Virus record (IMG/VR): IMGVR_UViG_3300007735_000628
Location: 1-32,997 of that record
DNA: 32,997 bases
Reading direction: 5' to 3' (one strand)
Origin: a virus
Below the pieces are notes generated by a model. That model had not been told where the DNA came from, did no database searches, and was given only the letters and a program-made list of their open reading frames with translations. A program made the position numbers and the translations under genes. This document shows, piece by piece, positions 6,274 through 13,180 of this stretch (within the stretch, counting starts at the first letter, position 1; each line of letters starts with the position of its first letter).

Positions 6274-6579
6274 ATGAAACTGTTCACAAAAGAAATCAAC
6301 GAGAAGTTGTCGAAGTGTGGTTACGACCATAAGCGTCCGGTCCTCAAACTATTTGTTCCGTGGGGTGCTGGAACGTGGTTGGTCACTGGTGAAGAGGACG
6401 GCATTTTGTATGGGTGGGGAGATTTGGGCATGGGCTGTGTCGAGTGGGGCGGTCTGTTCTCCCGTGAGGAAGTGGAAGCCATTCGTGGCCCGTTTGGTTT
6501 GACGATTGAACGGGATCTCCATTTCAAGGATGACGGCGTGACGGATTACGGCTCGTTGGAAACCCTTGCTGGGATTTAA
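6274..6579 (+). CDS. DUF2958-like protein
   Basis: 101 aa. MKLFTKEINEKL opens the chain, then a strand with WLVTGEEDGILYGWGDL, and the hallmark EAIRGPFGLTIERDLHF near residues 68-85. This order (L.KE..KL, T..D.D....G..D, RGPFGL.IERDL.F) matches what I know of DUF2958, common on plasmids and phages and of unknown function. Length fits the family. First of three genes. Confidence 0.85.
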   Translation: MKLFTKEINEKLSKCGYDHKRPVLKLFVPWGAGTWLVTGEEDGILYGWGDLGMGCVEWGGLFSREEVEAIRGPFGLTIERDLHFKDDGVTDYGSLETLAGI

Positions 6580-6582
6580 GTT

Positions 6583-6759
6583 ATGAACGAAGACAACCCT
6601 CACTACAAGATCGCCTCCATCATCTATTTCAAGGATGATGTGGAGATGGCAAGAATCCTTCGGTGGATTGAAGCATTGAAGGAAAAGGGTGTTATTGACG
6701 GTCACGACACCCGTGAATACATCAGTGATTACGGTGACCCGTGTTGGTATATCCCTTGA
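6583..6759 (+). CDS. hypothetical protein (58 aa)
   Basis: MNEDNPHYKIASIIYFKDDV... begins 3 nt after the DUF2958 stop (TAAGTTATG). An alpha/beta plan (KIASIIYF strand, VEMARILRWIEALKEKGVI helix, HDTREYISDYG) suggests a compact fold. No family recognised. Confidence 0.7.
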   Translation: MNEDNPHYKIASIIYFKDDVEMARILRWIEALKEKGVIDGHDTREYISDYGDPCWYIP

Positions 6760-6764
6760 AACCT

Positions 6765-6977
6765 ATGAACATCAAAGAGTTACGACTTGAGTTGCACGAC
6801 ATCGCAGATGATCTTGATGGCGTCGTTAATGACAACGGTCCGATGGGGGAGGATGCTCCGTTCAGAGACAAAGCCCGGAGGCTCCGTGAACTTGCCCGTA
6901 ACCTCAAGAAGTTTGATGGCGATGATGGTCGAACTGACACCGGCGACTTTCGTGATGCACCGTGGGAGCCACGGTAA
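6765..6977 (+). CDS. hypothetical charged helical protein (70 aa)
   Basis: ATG 6765 is 5 nt after the previous stop. MNIKELRLELHDIADDLDGV and ARRLRELARNLKKFDGDDG form two charged helices, perhaps a hairpin. Third gene of the DUF2958 unit. Confidence 0.65.
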   Translation: MNIKELRLELHDIADDLDGVVNDNGPMGEDAPFRDKARRLRELARNLKKFDGDDGRTDTGDFRDAPWEPR

Positions 6978-6982
6978 GAGGC

Positions 6983-7010
6983 TTGACTTTCTATAAAAAC
7001 AACCTACACT
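6983..7010 (+). promoter_or_regulatory. promoter with a longer leader
   Basis: -35 TTGACT (6983-6988), 16-nt spacer, -10 TACACT (7005-7010). The ATG is 34 nt downstream, so this is one of few units with a real 5' leader (about 27 nt, no Shine-Dalgarno). Confidence 0.8.
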
Positions 7011-7044
7011 GGTTTCAGTCAGTTAAACACTAACCCAAAAACTT

Positions 7045-7383
7045 ATGCCTTGTCGTGATGACCGTGATTCGTGCCGAGTTGAAACCGTGAAGGTGGAGAA
7101 CCCTGAAACCAAACGAAAGCTGGCTCATGTCGAATCGTTGTTGTGTTCGGCGTGCCGGACATTGGAAATCCTCGTAAGCAGAGGCGTGGAGTTTGATTTT
7201 GACACCAATCCCGCTCTAAGTGAATGGTGGGCAGACCACAAAGCGGAGGATGACCGTCGGATGGTTGCCGAGGCAAAGCGGCGACTGGAGTTTAGCCGGG
7301 CCACATCGGTTGCAGAAAAACGGTTTAAGGATCTGACCGAAGAAGACAAGAAGCTTCTCAAGAAACACGGATTTCTTGATTGA
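7045..7383 (+). CDS. conserved phage-type protein (112 aa)
   Basis: MPCRDDRDSCR start and a LLCSACRTLE segment (residues about 32-41), followed by a charged helical tail. MPCRD and C.ACR.LE recur in uncharacterised phage proteins as I remember them; role unknown. The four Cys could bind a metal. The TGA stop lies in the next -35. Confidence 0.75.
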   Translation: MPCRDDRDSCRVETVKVENPETKRKLAHVESLLCSACRTLEILVSRGVEFDFDTNPALSEWWADHKAEDDRRMVAEAKRRLEFSRATSVAEKRFKDLTEEDKKLLKKHGFLD

Positions 7384-7408
7384 CTTCTTATCAAAGTTGG
7401 TTTAATGT
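7380..7408 (+). promoter_or_regulatory. leaderless-type promoter overlapping a stop codon
   Basis: -35 TTGACT (7380-7385) contains the upstream TGA. 17-nt spacer, -10 TAATGT (7403-7408), ATG 9 nt later. Confidence 0.75.
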
Positions 7409-7417
7409 ATTCAAACA

Positions 7418-7642
7418 ATGAACGCATGGAACCAACAAGAGATGGATTCTGATCCGTCCGGTCTGACGGAATCCTGCGACTGTTGTAATCGAATCATCCG
7501 TAATTGGAGTTGGATGCATATGAGCTTCCTCGACTTCAACGGAAAGATTCGGTGTATTTGGTGCAAATCAGAATTTGTTAAGGAATGTGTGGCCAACAAA
7601 GAATTCGATAAAATCGGTTGTACAGAGATTGACTTTCTATAA
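7418..7642 (+). CDS. putative zinc-binding protein (74 aa)
   Basis: CDCC (about residues 20-23) and CIWC (about 46-49) make a likely four-Cys zinc site with a ~22-residue loop. The last residues (IDFL) are encoded by the next promoter's -35 and TTCTATAAA spacer motif, so the stop TAA sits in the promoter spacer. Confidence 0.7.
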   Translation: MNAWNQQEMDSDPSGLTESCDCCNRIIRNWSWMHMSFLDFNGKIRCIWCKSEFVKECVANKEFDKIGCTEIDFL

Positions 7643-7656
7643 AAATCCTCTACACT
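7629..7656 (+). promoter_or_regulatory. leaderless-type promoter inside a coding end
   Basis: -35 TTGACT (7629-7634), 16-nt spacer with TTCTATAAAA, -10 T-ACACT (7651-7656), ATG 8 nt later. Confidence 0.8.
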
Positions 7657-7664
7657 ATCCCTAC

Positions 7665-8024
7665 ATGAAACCAATGTGTAAGTCTGAGTCTGACCTATTC
7701 TACCGTTACCTTTACTTCGTTTTCACTCCGAGGTTGACGGCGAAGTATAAGTCATTTGATTCAGATCAGATGTCCGGTTCTATCTTACTCGAAAAGTGTG
7801 GTGAGTGGGAAGGGAAGCCGTTCACCGCAATCTACTGTTCTCCTATGTGGGAAGGCGAAGTTGACACGGTTACGTTCGAGTTCAGCGGTGATGACGGCTA
7901 CATCGGAAGCAAAACTGTTCCGTTTCTCCTCAATGGTTGGACGATGGATGTGGAGAAGGATGTTGACCGATTCGCCAAGATGGTGAGTAACTTCATCAAG
8001 GACAACGAACTGCTTGCTATTTAA
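7665..8024 (+). CDS. hypothetical protein (119 aa)
   Basis: ATG 7665 is taken from the promoter; upstream in-frame starts would put coding through the promoter. Alternating strands (FTAIYCSPMWEGEVDTVTFEF), then a helix (DVDRFAKMVSNFIKDNELLAI). Its last 8 bp overlap the end of the convergent GIY-YIG gene. Confidence 0.7.
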   Translation: MKPMCKSESDLFYRYLYFVFTPRLTAKYKSFDSDQMSGSILLEKCGEWEGKPFTAIYCSPMWEGEVDTVTFEFSGDDGYIGSKTVPFLLNGWTMDVEKDVDRFAKMVSNFIKDNELLAI

Positions 8025-8679
8025 TTGTTGGTTTATCCTCGAATTCACGGATGAGTCTCGATAACAGTTTGGAACCGATTCCATTTGATTTTGCTATAAC
8101 GGCGAGCTTTCTGGAATGCTTAAACCGTCCCGTTGAAATGTAGGCGTCGAATATCAGTTGACGGGTTGTTTGGTCAACTTCTCTCCAGTTCGGATTTTTA
8201 TTTCCAGAATGATTGTGCCTGCCCTTCATCGGAGATACTCTTCCTTTCAATTTCTCCGAAATCTTCCGTTTGGTGTCTTCCGTATGTTTATGGTCTAAAT
8301 GCCCTCCGCCACAAGCAGAAAAACTGAGGTTGTAGCATACTTCTCGACGAACCGGCTTTAGATATGATAAATACGACTGTTCCACTTCTAACAACTTATC
8401 CGGTTCAACAAATTCGATCACGGTGAACTTAAATGAATTTTCTCCATACTTGTCCCACGCCCTTTGAAGATATTCATTGTCGTGAACTTTTCGTCTTAAA
8501 AGGTTAATGTGTTCTGCCCATCTTCCATGTGGTCCGAATATATTATTGGAACTTCCTAAGTAATAAATGCCATTTGTCTTGTTTGTTATCTTGTAAATTC
8601 CGCTGGCATTTTCAATCGACTCATCAAATGAAATATCAGTATTCAATCTCTTTAAAATTTCTTCGTTGACATTTTCCAT
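8017..8679 (-). CDS. GIY-YIG homing-type endonuclease
   Basis: 220 aa on the strand opposite to its neighbours. GIY at residues 27-29, YYLG at 39-42 (the YIG half) and Arg53 in the catalytic helix match the GIY-YIG nuclease fold. HTEDTKRKISEKLKG (about 134-148) is a NUMOD-type DNA-binding helix, and a helix-turn-helix-like tail follows. This is the layout of free-standing T4 Seg-like enzymes, which cut DNA and spread themselves. AT-rich compared with flanking genes. A weak TACACT precedes the ATG. Confidence 0.9.
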   Translation of the reverse strand: MENVNEEILKRLNTDISFDESIENASGIYKITNKTNGIYYLGSSNNIFGPHGRWAEHINLLRRKVHDNEYLQRAWDKYGENSFKFTVIEFVEPDKLLEVEQSYLSYLKPVRREVCYNLSFSACGGGHLDHKHTEDTKRKISEKLKGRVSPMKGRHNHSGNKNPNWREVDQTTRQLIFDAYISTGRFKHSRKLAVIAKSNGIGSKLLSRLIREFEDKPTIK

Positions 8680-8739
8680 AAGAAGTGTAGTCTATTATAA
8701 ATAGAATGAACCGATTGGTTTGAACTACTTATAAACATT

Positions 8740-8904
8740 ATGGGTCGCACATACCGTGGAGAACAAAGGGACCATTTCAAAGGTCGTAACAAAAACAAGA
8801 ACCATTCTAAGAAGAACCAAAAGAAGAATTGGTCCGAGGATGGTGGGAAATCCGACAACTGGTCGGAACGTGACATGGAAACCACCGAGAGTTGGGATCG
8901 ATAA
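8740..8904 (+). CDS. small basic phage protein, MGRTYR type (54 aa)
   Basis: MGRTYRGEQRDHFKGRNKNK... Lys/Asn/Arg-rich first half, acidic Trp-containing second half. Likely disordered. Short M-(G/A)-x-TYR...K-rich proteins occur in other phage genomes; role unknown, with nucleic-acid binding a guess from charge. Its promoter is not clear. Confidence 0.65.
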   Translation: MGRTYRGEQRDHFKGRNKNKNHSKKNQKKNWSEDGGKSDNWSERDMETTESWDR

Positions 8905-8911
8905 CAATGGC

Positions 8912-8939
8912 TTGACTTCTGGTTTATTTAATATAGAAT
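8912..8939 (+). promoter_or_regulatory. leaderless-type promoter
   Basis: -35 TTGACT (8912-8917), 16-nt spacer, -10 TAGAAT (8934-8939), ATG 7 nt later. Confidence 0.75.
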
Positions 8940-8946
8940 CTTAACC

Positions 8947-9081
8947 ATGAAAGTCACCAAAGCAATGAAGTCGGTTCGGAAGACTTGGGGAGAAATTTCT
9001 CCAATTACTAAAGTGATTCCGTCGAAAAAGAATCGTTACTCTCGAAAGATGAAACATCGGCGGGATTTTGAGGCGAATTAA
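8947..9081 (+). CDS. small basic phage protein (44 aa)
   Basis: MKVTKAMKSVRKTWGEISP... then a ITKVIPSKKNRYSRKMKHRR core. The W...P.TKV.PSKK.Y.RK pattern recurs in tiny basic phage proteins of unknown role. Highly basic (about one-third Lys/Arg). Confidence 0.7.
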   Translation: MKVTKAMKSVRKTWGEISPITKVIPSKKNRYSRKMKHRRDFEAN

Positions 9082-9141
9082 CTATCCACTTATGGTGGGA
9101 TTTCGACTCTCCTCTAACCAATTGATTTACTTATTAACAAT

Positions 9142-9339
9142 ATGGCTGACAACAATATTAAACACCGTTACGAGTTGGCAAGCGAATTCCTCCTTAGTAA
9201 GCTCCCCTATTGGAAGCGAGAAGCGGTGAAAGAGGATCGTGCTAACGGAAACTTCGACAGCCGAATCATGGAAGAATTTGCCAAGGAAGTGATCACATTG
9301 GCGGAGAGCGACAAAGAAATCTTCACCACCACAGAATAA
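9142..9339 (+). CDS. hypothetical protein (65 aa)
   Basis: Helical, acidic C-terminus (EEFAKEVITLAESDKEIFTTTE). Upstream elements TTCGAC and TTTACT may be a weak promoter with ATG 10 nt downstream. Function unknown. Confidence 0.6.
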   Translation: MADNNIKHRYELASEFLLSKLPYWKREAVKEDRANGNFDSRIMEEFAKEVITLAESDKEIFTTTE

Positions 9340-9498
9340 AATTAATCGTTTCGGCAGACCAGTCAACTAATTATCGGGAAAGTCAGTTCGCTTCGCTCAG
9401 AACGAAACTGACGCTTCGCTAAAAAAAGCGCCTTCCGCTGGACGGGAGAAAGTTAGAAAAACCCCCGCTAGTGTACACTGGGAAAGTTAAAATAACTG
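9340..9498. other. gap with imperfect repeats and a hairpin
   Basis: No gene seen. GTCAGTT (9382-9388) pairs with AACTGAC (9406-9412). CTTCGCT occurs several times, and GGGAAAGT-like strings recur near 9376 and 9480. Could be a 3'-UTR structure or decayed DNA. Confidence 0.4.
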
Positions 9499-9526
9499 TT
9501 GACTTCTTTTGATTCCCAGATACACT
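9499..9526 (+). promoter_or_regulatory. leaderless-type promoter
   Basis: -35 TTGACT (9499-9504), 16-nt spacer, -10 TACACT (9521-9526), ATG 11 nt later. Confidence 0.8.
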
Positions 9527-9537
9527 CTTAGAACCTT

Positions 9538-9861
9538 ATGAAATGGTATCAATACAGACAGAACAACTCAGGTGGTCAGTTCGATCAGAACAAATACGTG
9601 TCCCGCTACGTTCTCATTCAGGCTCGTAATGGTGTTCATGCCGATAAACGTGCGGAGAAAATCGGTATTTACTTTGACGGCGTCGAAAACGGATATGATT
9701 GTGAGTGTTGTGGCGACCGATGGCATCCTTGCTTCGGCGATCGTGGCGACGAGTCTCCGATGGTGTATGATCGACCGCCGAATGATGAGGCGGAAACTCG
9801 AATCTACCCGATTGGTTGTGATGAACCAGTCAGCATTGCTGAAGCTTTGACTAAGAGTTAG
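9538..9861 (+). CDS. conserved phage protein with DCxCCGDRW motif (107 aa)
   Basis: MKWYQYRQNNSGGQF opening, a IYFDGVENGYDCECCGDRW core (about residues 44-62) and an acidic tail. This order recurs in uncharacterised phage proteins as I know them. The Cys cluster may bind metal. Ends with TAG, rare in this window; a hairpin terminator follows. Confidence 0.8.
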   Translation: MKWYQYRQNNSGGQFDQNKYVSRYVLIQARNGVHADKRAEKIGIYFDGVENGYDCECCGDRWHPCFGDRGDESPMVYDRPPNDEAETRIYPIGCDEPVSIAEALTKS

Positions 9862-9867
9862 GTGATT

Positions 9868-9889
9868 GAACCGTCTCAGACGGTTCTTT
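9868..9889 (+). terminator. short hairpin terminator
   Basis: GAACCGT-ctcag-ACGGTTC followed by TTTC, directly after the 9538 gene and before the RNA ligase promoter. Confidence 0.6.
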
Positions 9890-9913
9890 CGCACGTAATT
9901 TACCAAAATCTGG

Positions 9914-9941
9914 TTGACTTTTTCTAAAAACACAGTAGTCT
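9914..9941 (+). promoter_or_regulatory. leaderless-type promoter of RNA ligase
   Basis: -35 TTGACT (9914-9919), 16-nt spacer, -10 TAGTCT (9936-9941). ATG only 6 nt later, so the start codon could be at the mRNA 5' end. Confidence 0.8.
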
Positions 9942-9947
9942 GTCCAC

Positions 9948-11039
9948 ATGGTTATAGATCTGTCATCTATTGACACCACCCAATTCAATGTTGTTCCACA
10001 TCTTTTGTGTGGAGAAACGGTTTATTTGGTTACTCCACAGAGGATGGGAGTAGAATGGTCACAGAAGAATAAAATTTTTCGTTCATCGGTGTGGAATTCC
10101 GACGGAGAACTTATCAGCGCGTCGTTTCCAAAGTTTGTAAATTGGGGAGAAAACCCGGAAGCATTTCCAATTCCACATACTCTCCATAACACTACGGTTG
10201 TTGAAAAATTAGACGGGTCTTTATTATGCATTTCAAAATTCAAAGGTGAATTCATCATCCGGACCCGTGGAACTGTGGATGCGTCCAAGCTTGACAACGG
10301 TTTCGAGATTGAGTTGTTCAAGCAGAAGCATTCTCTGGTGTTGAATCACGATATGTCCGAGACTTGGGATCATTCGGTTCTTTTCGAGTGGACCACGCCG
10401 ACAAATCGCATCGTGATCGACTACGGTGCTGAACCGGCGTGGAAGCTGATTGGTTTGATTTACCACGACGATTATTCTCTCGCTGGTCAAGACACTTTGG
10501 ATTTCGTGGCGAACAAGTTGAACCTTGAACGTCCAGAGACTTTCACCTTCCGTTCTACTGAGGAACTTATCGCTTCCGTTGAACAGTGGAAGGGTAAGGA
10601 AGGTGTTTGTGTCTATTCCAATGGTGGTCAGGAAATCCACAAGGTTAAGGGTGCCGACTACCTTCTCAAGCACCGTTTCAAGGAGAATGCGACCTTGGAG
10701 AACACCTTGGATTTGTTCGTGGCCTACGGGTATCCGAACTATCAGGACTTCGAGGCGAAGCTTGTGGAACAGTTCGACTATGAGTGTTTCGGGATGGTCC
10801 GTGGATATGCAAGCACTGTGGTTGACGCCTTCAAGACTGTGAAGGAGATTGAGTTTGGTATGCAACGGTTTGTGGATGAGAAGCTTAAGCCGCTTCCGAC
10901 CCGTGGATTACAGGCTGCCGTGGTCAAGCAGTCTTACGGTCAAACCAACCGTGCTTCATTCATCTTTACTTTACTGGATGGTAAGCCTTTCGGTGGTAAG
11001 GAATACACCAAGTTGATGTGGCAGGTCCTCAAGAAGTGA
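9948..11039 (+). CDS. rnlA: T4 Rnl1-type RNA ligase
   Basis: 363 aa, close to T4 RnlA (374). Nucleotidyltransferase motifs are in order: KLDG at 87-90 (motif I, the adenylated Lys), RTRG at 106-109, LFEWTTP near 145-151 (motif IIIa), KEGVCV near 217-222 (IV) and KVK at 232-234 (V). FPKFVNWGE just before motif I is typical of the Rnl1 branch. The family joins 5'-phosphate and 3'-OH RNA ends with ATP; in T4 it repairs tRNA cut by host anticodon nuclease. No end-healing kinase is seen in this window. Transcribed alone; a hairpin follows. Confidence 0.93.
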   Translation: MVIDLSSIDTTQFNVVPHLLCGETVYLVTPQRMGVEWSQKNKIFRSSVWNSDGELISASFPKFVNWGENPEAFPIPHTLHNTTVVEKLDGSLLCISKFKGEFIIRTRGTVDASKLDNGFEIELFKQKHSLVLNHDMSETWDHSVLFEWTTPTNRIVIDYGAEPAWKLIGLIYHDDYSLAGQDTLDFVANKLNLERPETFTFRSTEELIASVEQWKGKEGVCVYSNGGQEIHKVKGADYLLKHRFKENATLENTLDLFVAYGYPNYQDFEAKLVEQFDYECFGMVRGYASTVVDAFKTVKEIEFGMQRFVDEKLKPLPTRGLQAAVVKQSYGQTNRASFIFTLLDGKPFGGKEYTKLMWQVLKK

Positions 11040-11053
11040 CGGCCGGGAAGGGG

Positions 11054-11093
11054 CCAGGTTCGCTTAGGATTACGATCCAAGGTCTGAACCTGG
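11054..11093 (+). terminator. long hairpin after RNA ligase
   Basis: CCAGGTTC (11054-11061) pairs with GAACCTGG (11086-11093). The inner arm CTT-a-GGAT / ATCC-AAG closes a TACG loop. No T run. Shares TTCGCTTAGGAT (11059-11070) with the element at 16611. May end transcription or protect the 3' end. Confidence 0.6.
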
Positions 11094-11134
11094 TCCAAGG
11101 TCGGAGAAGATTGTGGACAAATAACTGTTGAGGC

Positions 11135-11163
11135 TTGACTTTCTATTAAATAAACCCCATACT
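11135..11163 (+). promoter_or_regulatory. leaderless-type promoter
   Basis: -35 TTGACT (11135-11140), 17-nt spacer, -10 CATACT (11158-11163), ATG 9 nt later after GTCCGCACA. Confidence 0.8.
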
Positions 11164-11172
11164 GTCCGCACA

Positions 11173-11358
11173 ATGAAACATAAAGGCAAATACATGGCAC
11201 AGAGACAGGGATTATTTGGGTTGAACATCGGTTACGCCAAAACCATAAAGGAAGCCTTCAGGAAAGCAAAAATAAACCCCAAGATTGATGATTACGGTCT
11301 GTTTACTTGTTTGAACGGCGATATTGTGAGGATTAAGGAAAACGGGCAGTTGTATTAG
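11173..11358 (+). CDS. hypothetical protein (61 aa)
   Basis: MKHKGKYMAQRQGLFGLNIG... basic N-terminus, YAKTIKEAFRKAKINPKI helix, then strands ending NGDIVRIKENGQLY. Start fixed by the promoter. Ends with TAG. Not recognised. Confidence 0.65.
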   Translation: MKHKGKYMAQRQGLFGLNIGYAKTIKEAFRKAKINPKIDDYGLFTCLNGDIVRIKENGQLY

Positions 11359-11360
11359 GC

Positions 11361-11388
11361 TTGACTTTTCATAAATTTCAGTTAAACT
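11361..11388 (+). promoter_or_regulatory. leaderless-type promoter
   Basis: -35 TTGACT (11361-11366), 16-nt spacer, -10 TAAACT (11383-11388), ATG 11 nt later. Confidence 0.8.
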
Positions 11389-11399
11389 CTAATCAAACT

Positions 11400-11810
11400 A
11401 TGAAGCCAACGACCGAAATGGTCTTCCATGTCACGGGATACACTGATAAAATCATCGCTGCAACCGGCCAGGTATTCGTTACCCGGCCTTGGTTGACCTT
11501 CACCCGTAAGCAGCTAACCTCGGACATCATCCGAAGTCTGCCTTGGTTGAATGGGAAGATTCTCACTGCCGGTCAAACCACAGTCTTGAACCATGTCATT
11601 TCAACCGGTATTCGACTCTTGATTCAACGGGGGGTTATCAAGAAGGTGAAGGGTCCAACCACAGTTGAACCTGAATGGCAGGCAGTGACAGGCATCAACT
11701 TGGAAGTGTATAAAAACATCACCGGCGACGATTGTGTGGCCAAAGACCCTGCCAAGGTTGGCAATCGTGCGTTGAATCTCAAGCAGTTACGTCAGTTGAA
11801 TACAGTTTGA
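11400..11810 (+). CDS. hypothetical protein (136 aa)
   Basis: MKPTTEMVFHVTGYTDKIIA... includes RKQLTSDIIRSLPWLNGKI and VISTGIRLLIQRGVIKKVKG, which could form a winged-helix-like core (helices then a VIKKVKG wing), ending KQLRQLNTV. A DNA-binding role is only a suggestion from this pattern. Confidence 0.65.
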   Translation: MKPTTEMVFHVTGYTDKIIAATGQVFVTRPWLTFTRKQLTSDIIRSLPWLNGKILTAGQTTVLNHVISTGIRLLIQRGVIKKVKGPTTVEPEWQAVTGINLEVYKNITGDDCVAKDPAKVGNRALNLKQLRQLNTV

Positions 11811-11857
11811 CTTTTTCTAAAATAGTTCGTCGGAGAATAAAACGACGAAGAAAAGTG

Positions 11858-11885
11858 TTGATTTATTTTCCGAAAGTGATAAGAT
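11858..11885 (+). promoter_or_regulatory. promoter placing TTG at the start position
   Basis: -35 TTGATT (11858-11863), 16-nt spacer, -10 TAAGAT (11880-11885). TTG 11894 lies 8 nt downstream, where other units have ATG. This decides the start of the phosphoesterase. Confidence 0.65.
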
Positions 11886-11893
11886 TTTGGTGC

Positions 11894-12493
11894 TTGATAA
11901 TACTTTCTGACGTCCACTCTGATTGGAACCGGGTCGAACAGGTGTGTCGGCTCTGGCCTGACCAGACGGTTGTCCAACTCGGCGACCTCGGCATCGGTTT
12001 TCTCCGCACAGAGTTTGTCCTTGAAAACACTCCGAAGAACTTCCGTTTTTTTGTCGGCAACCACGATAACCGCACTCTTGCCAACACAATGCCGGCCTGT
12101 CTCGGTGACTTCGGTGAGTTTGAGAACATCTTTTTCGTCAGCGGTGCACATTCCATTGACGCTCACGATAGGATTGAGGGAAAGACCTGGTGGGCCAACG
12201 AGGAGCTTTCTTACGGCCAGGCATCGGCCTGCCTTGACGCATGGGAGAAGAACGACAAGGACATCATCGTCAGTCACGACACCACCCAAAGCTTCGTTGA
12301 GCGGTTTATGTTGATTTATGACCGTTCAATCACTCGGACACTGTTGCAATCCATGATCGAAGTTCGCAAACCCAAGATGGTCATTTTTGGTCATCACCAT
12401 CGCCGGTATGAGATTGACCACGACGGCATTCAGTATCGTGGTCTGGCTATCAATGCAACTTTCGTCCTTGACTCTGATAAAAAGTCGGTGTAA
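11894..12493 (+). CDS. calcineurin-like metallophosphoesterase
   Basis: 199 aa from a TTG start. Metal-binding motifs are in order: LSDVHSDW (D-x-H), VVQLGDLG (GD), FFVGNHDN (GNHD), IVSHDTT and VIFGHHHRR (GHxH). This is the calcineurin-like phosphoesterase fold, which hydrolyses phosphomono- or diesters with two metals. Substrate cannot be told; phage relatives include cyclic-nucleotide and nucleic-acid enzymes. Upstream in-frame starts run through the previous gene. The stop TAA is inside the next -10. Confidence 0.88.
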   Translation: MIILSDVHSDWNRVEQVCRLWPDQTVVQLGDLGIGFLRTEFVLENTPKNFRFFVGNHDNRTLANTMPACLGDFGEFENIFFVSGAHSIDAHDRIEGKTWWANEELSYGQASACLDAWEKNDKDIIVSHDTTQSFVERFMLIYDRSITRTLLQSMIEVRKPKMVIFGHHHRRYEIDHDGIQYRGLAINATFVLDSDKKSV

Positions 12494-12496
12494 AGT
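12468..12496 (+). promoter_or_regulatory. leaderless-type promoter inside the phosphoesterase end
   Basis: -35 TTGACT (12468-12473), 17-nt spacer, -10 TAAAGT (12491-12496) containing the upstream TAA. ATG 9 nt later. Confidence 0.8.
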
Positions 12497-12505
12497 ATAA
12501 AAACC

Positions 12506-12658
12506 ATGAAGAAACTTGTAAAACTCGCAGTCATTGTCTGTTTGTTGACTTCCACCGGATGTGTTACATTCAATATGAGGGTCGTCGACCTAAACAAAAC
12601 TCCTCCAACACCCGGAGAACAAACCCCTGTCGTCAAGGCTGAAATTCTTACTTTTTAA
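12506..12658 (+). CDS. small lipoprotein (50 aa)
   Basis: MKKLVKLAVIVCLLTSTGCV has a basic start, hydrophobic core and lipobox LTSTGC, so signal peptidase II would leave a ~32-residue lipoprotein with a Pro-rich stretch (NKTPPTPGEQTP). Size and Pro content fit an Rz1-like outer-membrane spanin, but no inner-membrane partner is identified, so this is only a possibility. First of three membrane-related genes. Confidence 0.7.
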   Translation: MKKLVKLAVIVCLLTSTGCVTFNMRVVDLNKTPPTPGEQTPVVKAEILTF

Positions 12659-12661
12659 TTT

Positions 12662-12907
12662 ATGGCAAAACTAATCGGTTACACACTCGCTACACTCATC
12701 CTCTCCGGCATTTTCTGCTGGTATAACTACATCTGGTGGGCGACATCTATTCCCTTTCTGGCACTCATGCTGATTGCCGCTTTGGCAATTTGGGTGGTGC
12801 AGGAACAGAAGCCCATTGGAGTGTTTTTCGGCTGTCTGTTTTTCGTGTCGTCCGCCCTTCAAATCTTGAAGTGGTTTTCAGTGGTTTCCTTACCAATTTT
12901 CAAGTAA
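12662..12907 (+). CDS. membrane protein, about three segments (81 aa)
   Basis: Hydrophobic stretches near residues 4-20, 28-46 and 53-70 separated by short loops, including WYNYIWWATS. Starts 3 nt after the lipoprotein stop. Holin-like in size but with no diagnostic feature. Confidence 0.7.
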   Translation: MAKLIGYTLATLILSGIFCWYNYIWWATSIPFLALMLIAALAIWVVQEQKPIGVFFGCLFFVSSALQILKWFSVVSLPIFK

Positions 12908-12930
12908 AACGACGGTCAACTCATAAAACT

Positions 12931-13149
12931 ATGGAAAAATTCCTCGGTTATCTCGTTATTGGTGTCGGTTTTGTCGCACTCGTTATCGGCCTTAGTGCAC
13001 TGATGGCTCTTCCGTTCATGTGGTTGTGGAACGGTTTGATGCCTGAGATTTTCGGGCTGAAGTCACTGAGCTTTCTCCAATCTTGGGGATTGTTGATTCT
13101 CTCAGGATTTATCTTCAAGAATCATCAGATTTCTTCAAAGAAGGATTGA
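12931..13149 (+). CDS. membrane protein, two segments (72 aa)
   Basis: MEKFLGYLVIGVGFVALVIG and a second segment LQSWGLLILSGFIFK flank MWLWNGLMPEIFGLKSLSF. I recall the LWN.LMP.IFGL...F.Q..GLL.LS..LF pattern from small membrane proteins in phages and bacteria. ATG 12931 is used because upstream frames run through the previous gene. Function unknown. Confidence 0.75.
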   Translation: MEKFLGYLVIGVGFVALVIGLSALMALPFMWLWNGLMPEIFGLKSLSFLQSWGLLILSGFIFKNHQISSKKD

Positions 13150-13174
13150 CGAATCGGGTTGGTTGTAGTATTCT
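13146..13174 (+). promoter_or_regulatory. promoter of a candidate noncoding RNA
   Basis: -35 TTGACG (13146-13151), 17-nt spacer, -10 TATTCT (13169-13174). No start codon at the usual distance; a structured noncoding stretch follows. Confidence 0.75.
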
Positions 13175-13180
13175 TTTAAC

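Noticed and set aside
10233-10865. 210-codon minus-strand frame inside the RNA ligase
   Set aside because: Antisense to conserved ligase motifs, with no supporting signal.
12736-12930. N-terminal extension of the 12931 membrane protein
   Set aside because: It overlaps the preceding membrane gene in another frame, and its composition is not membrane-like.
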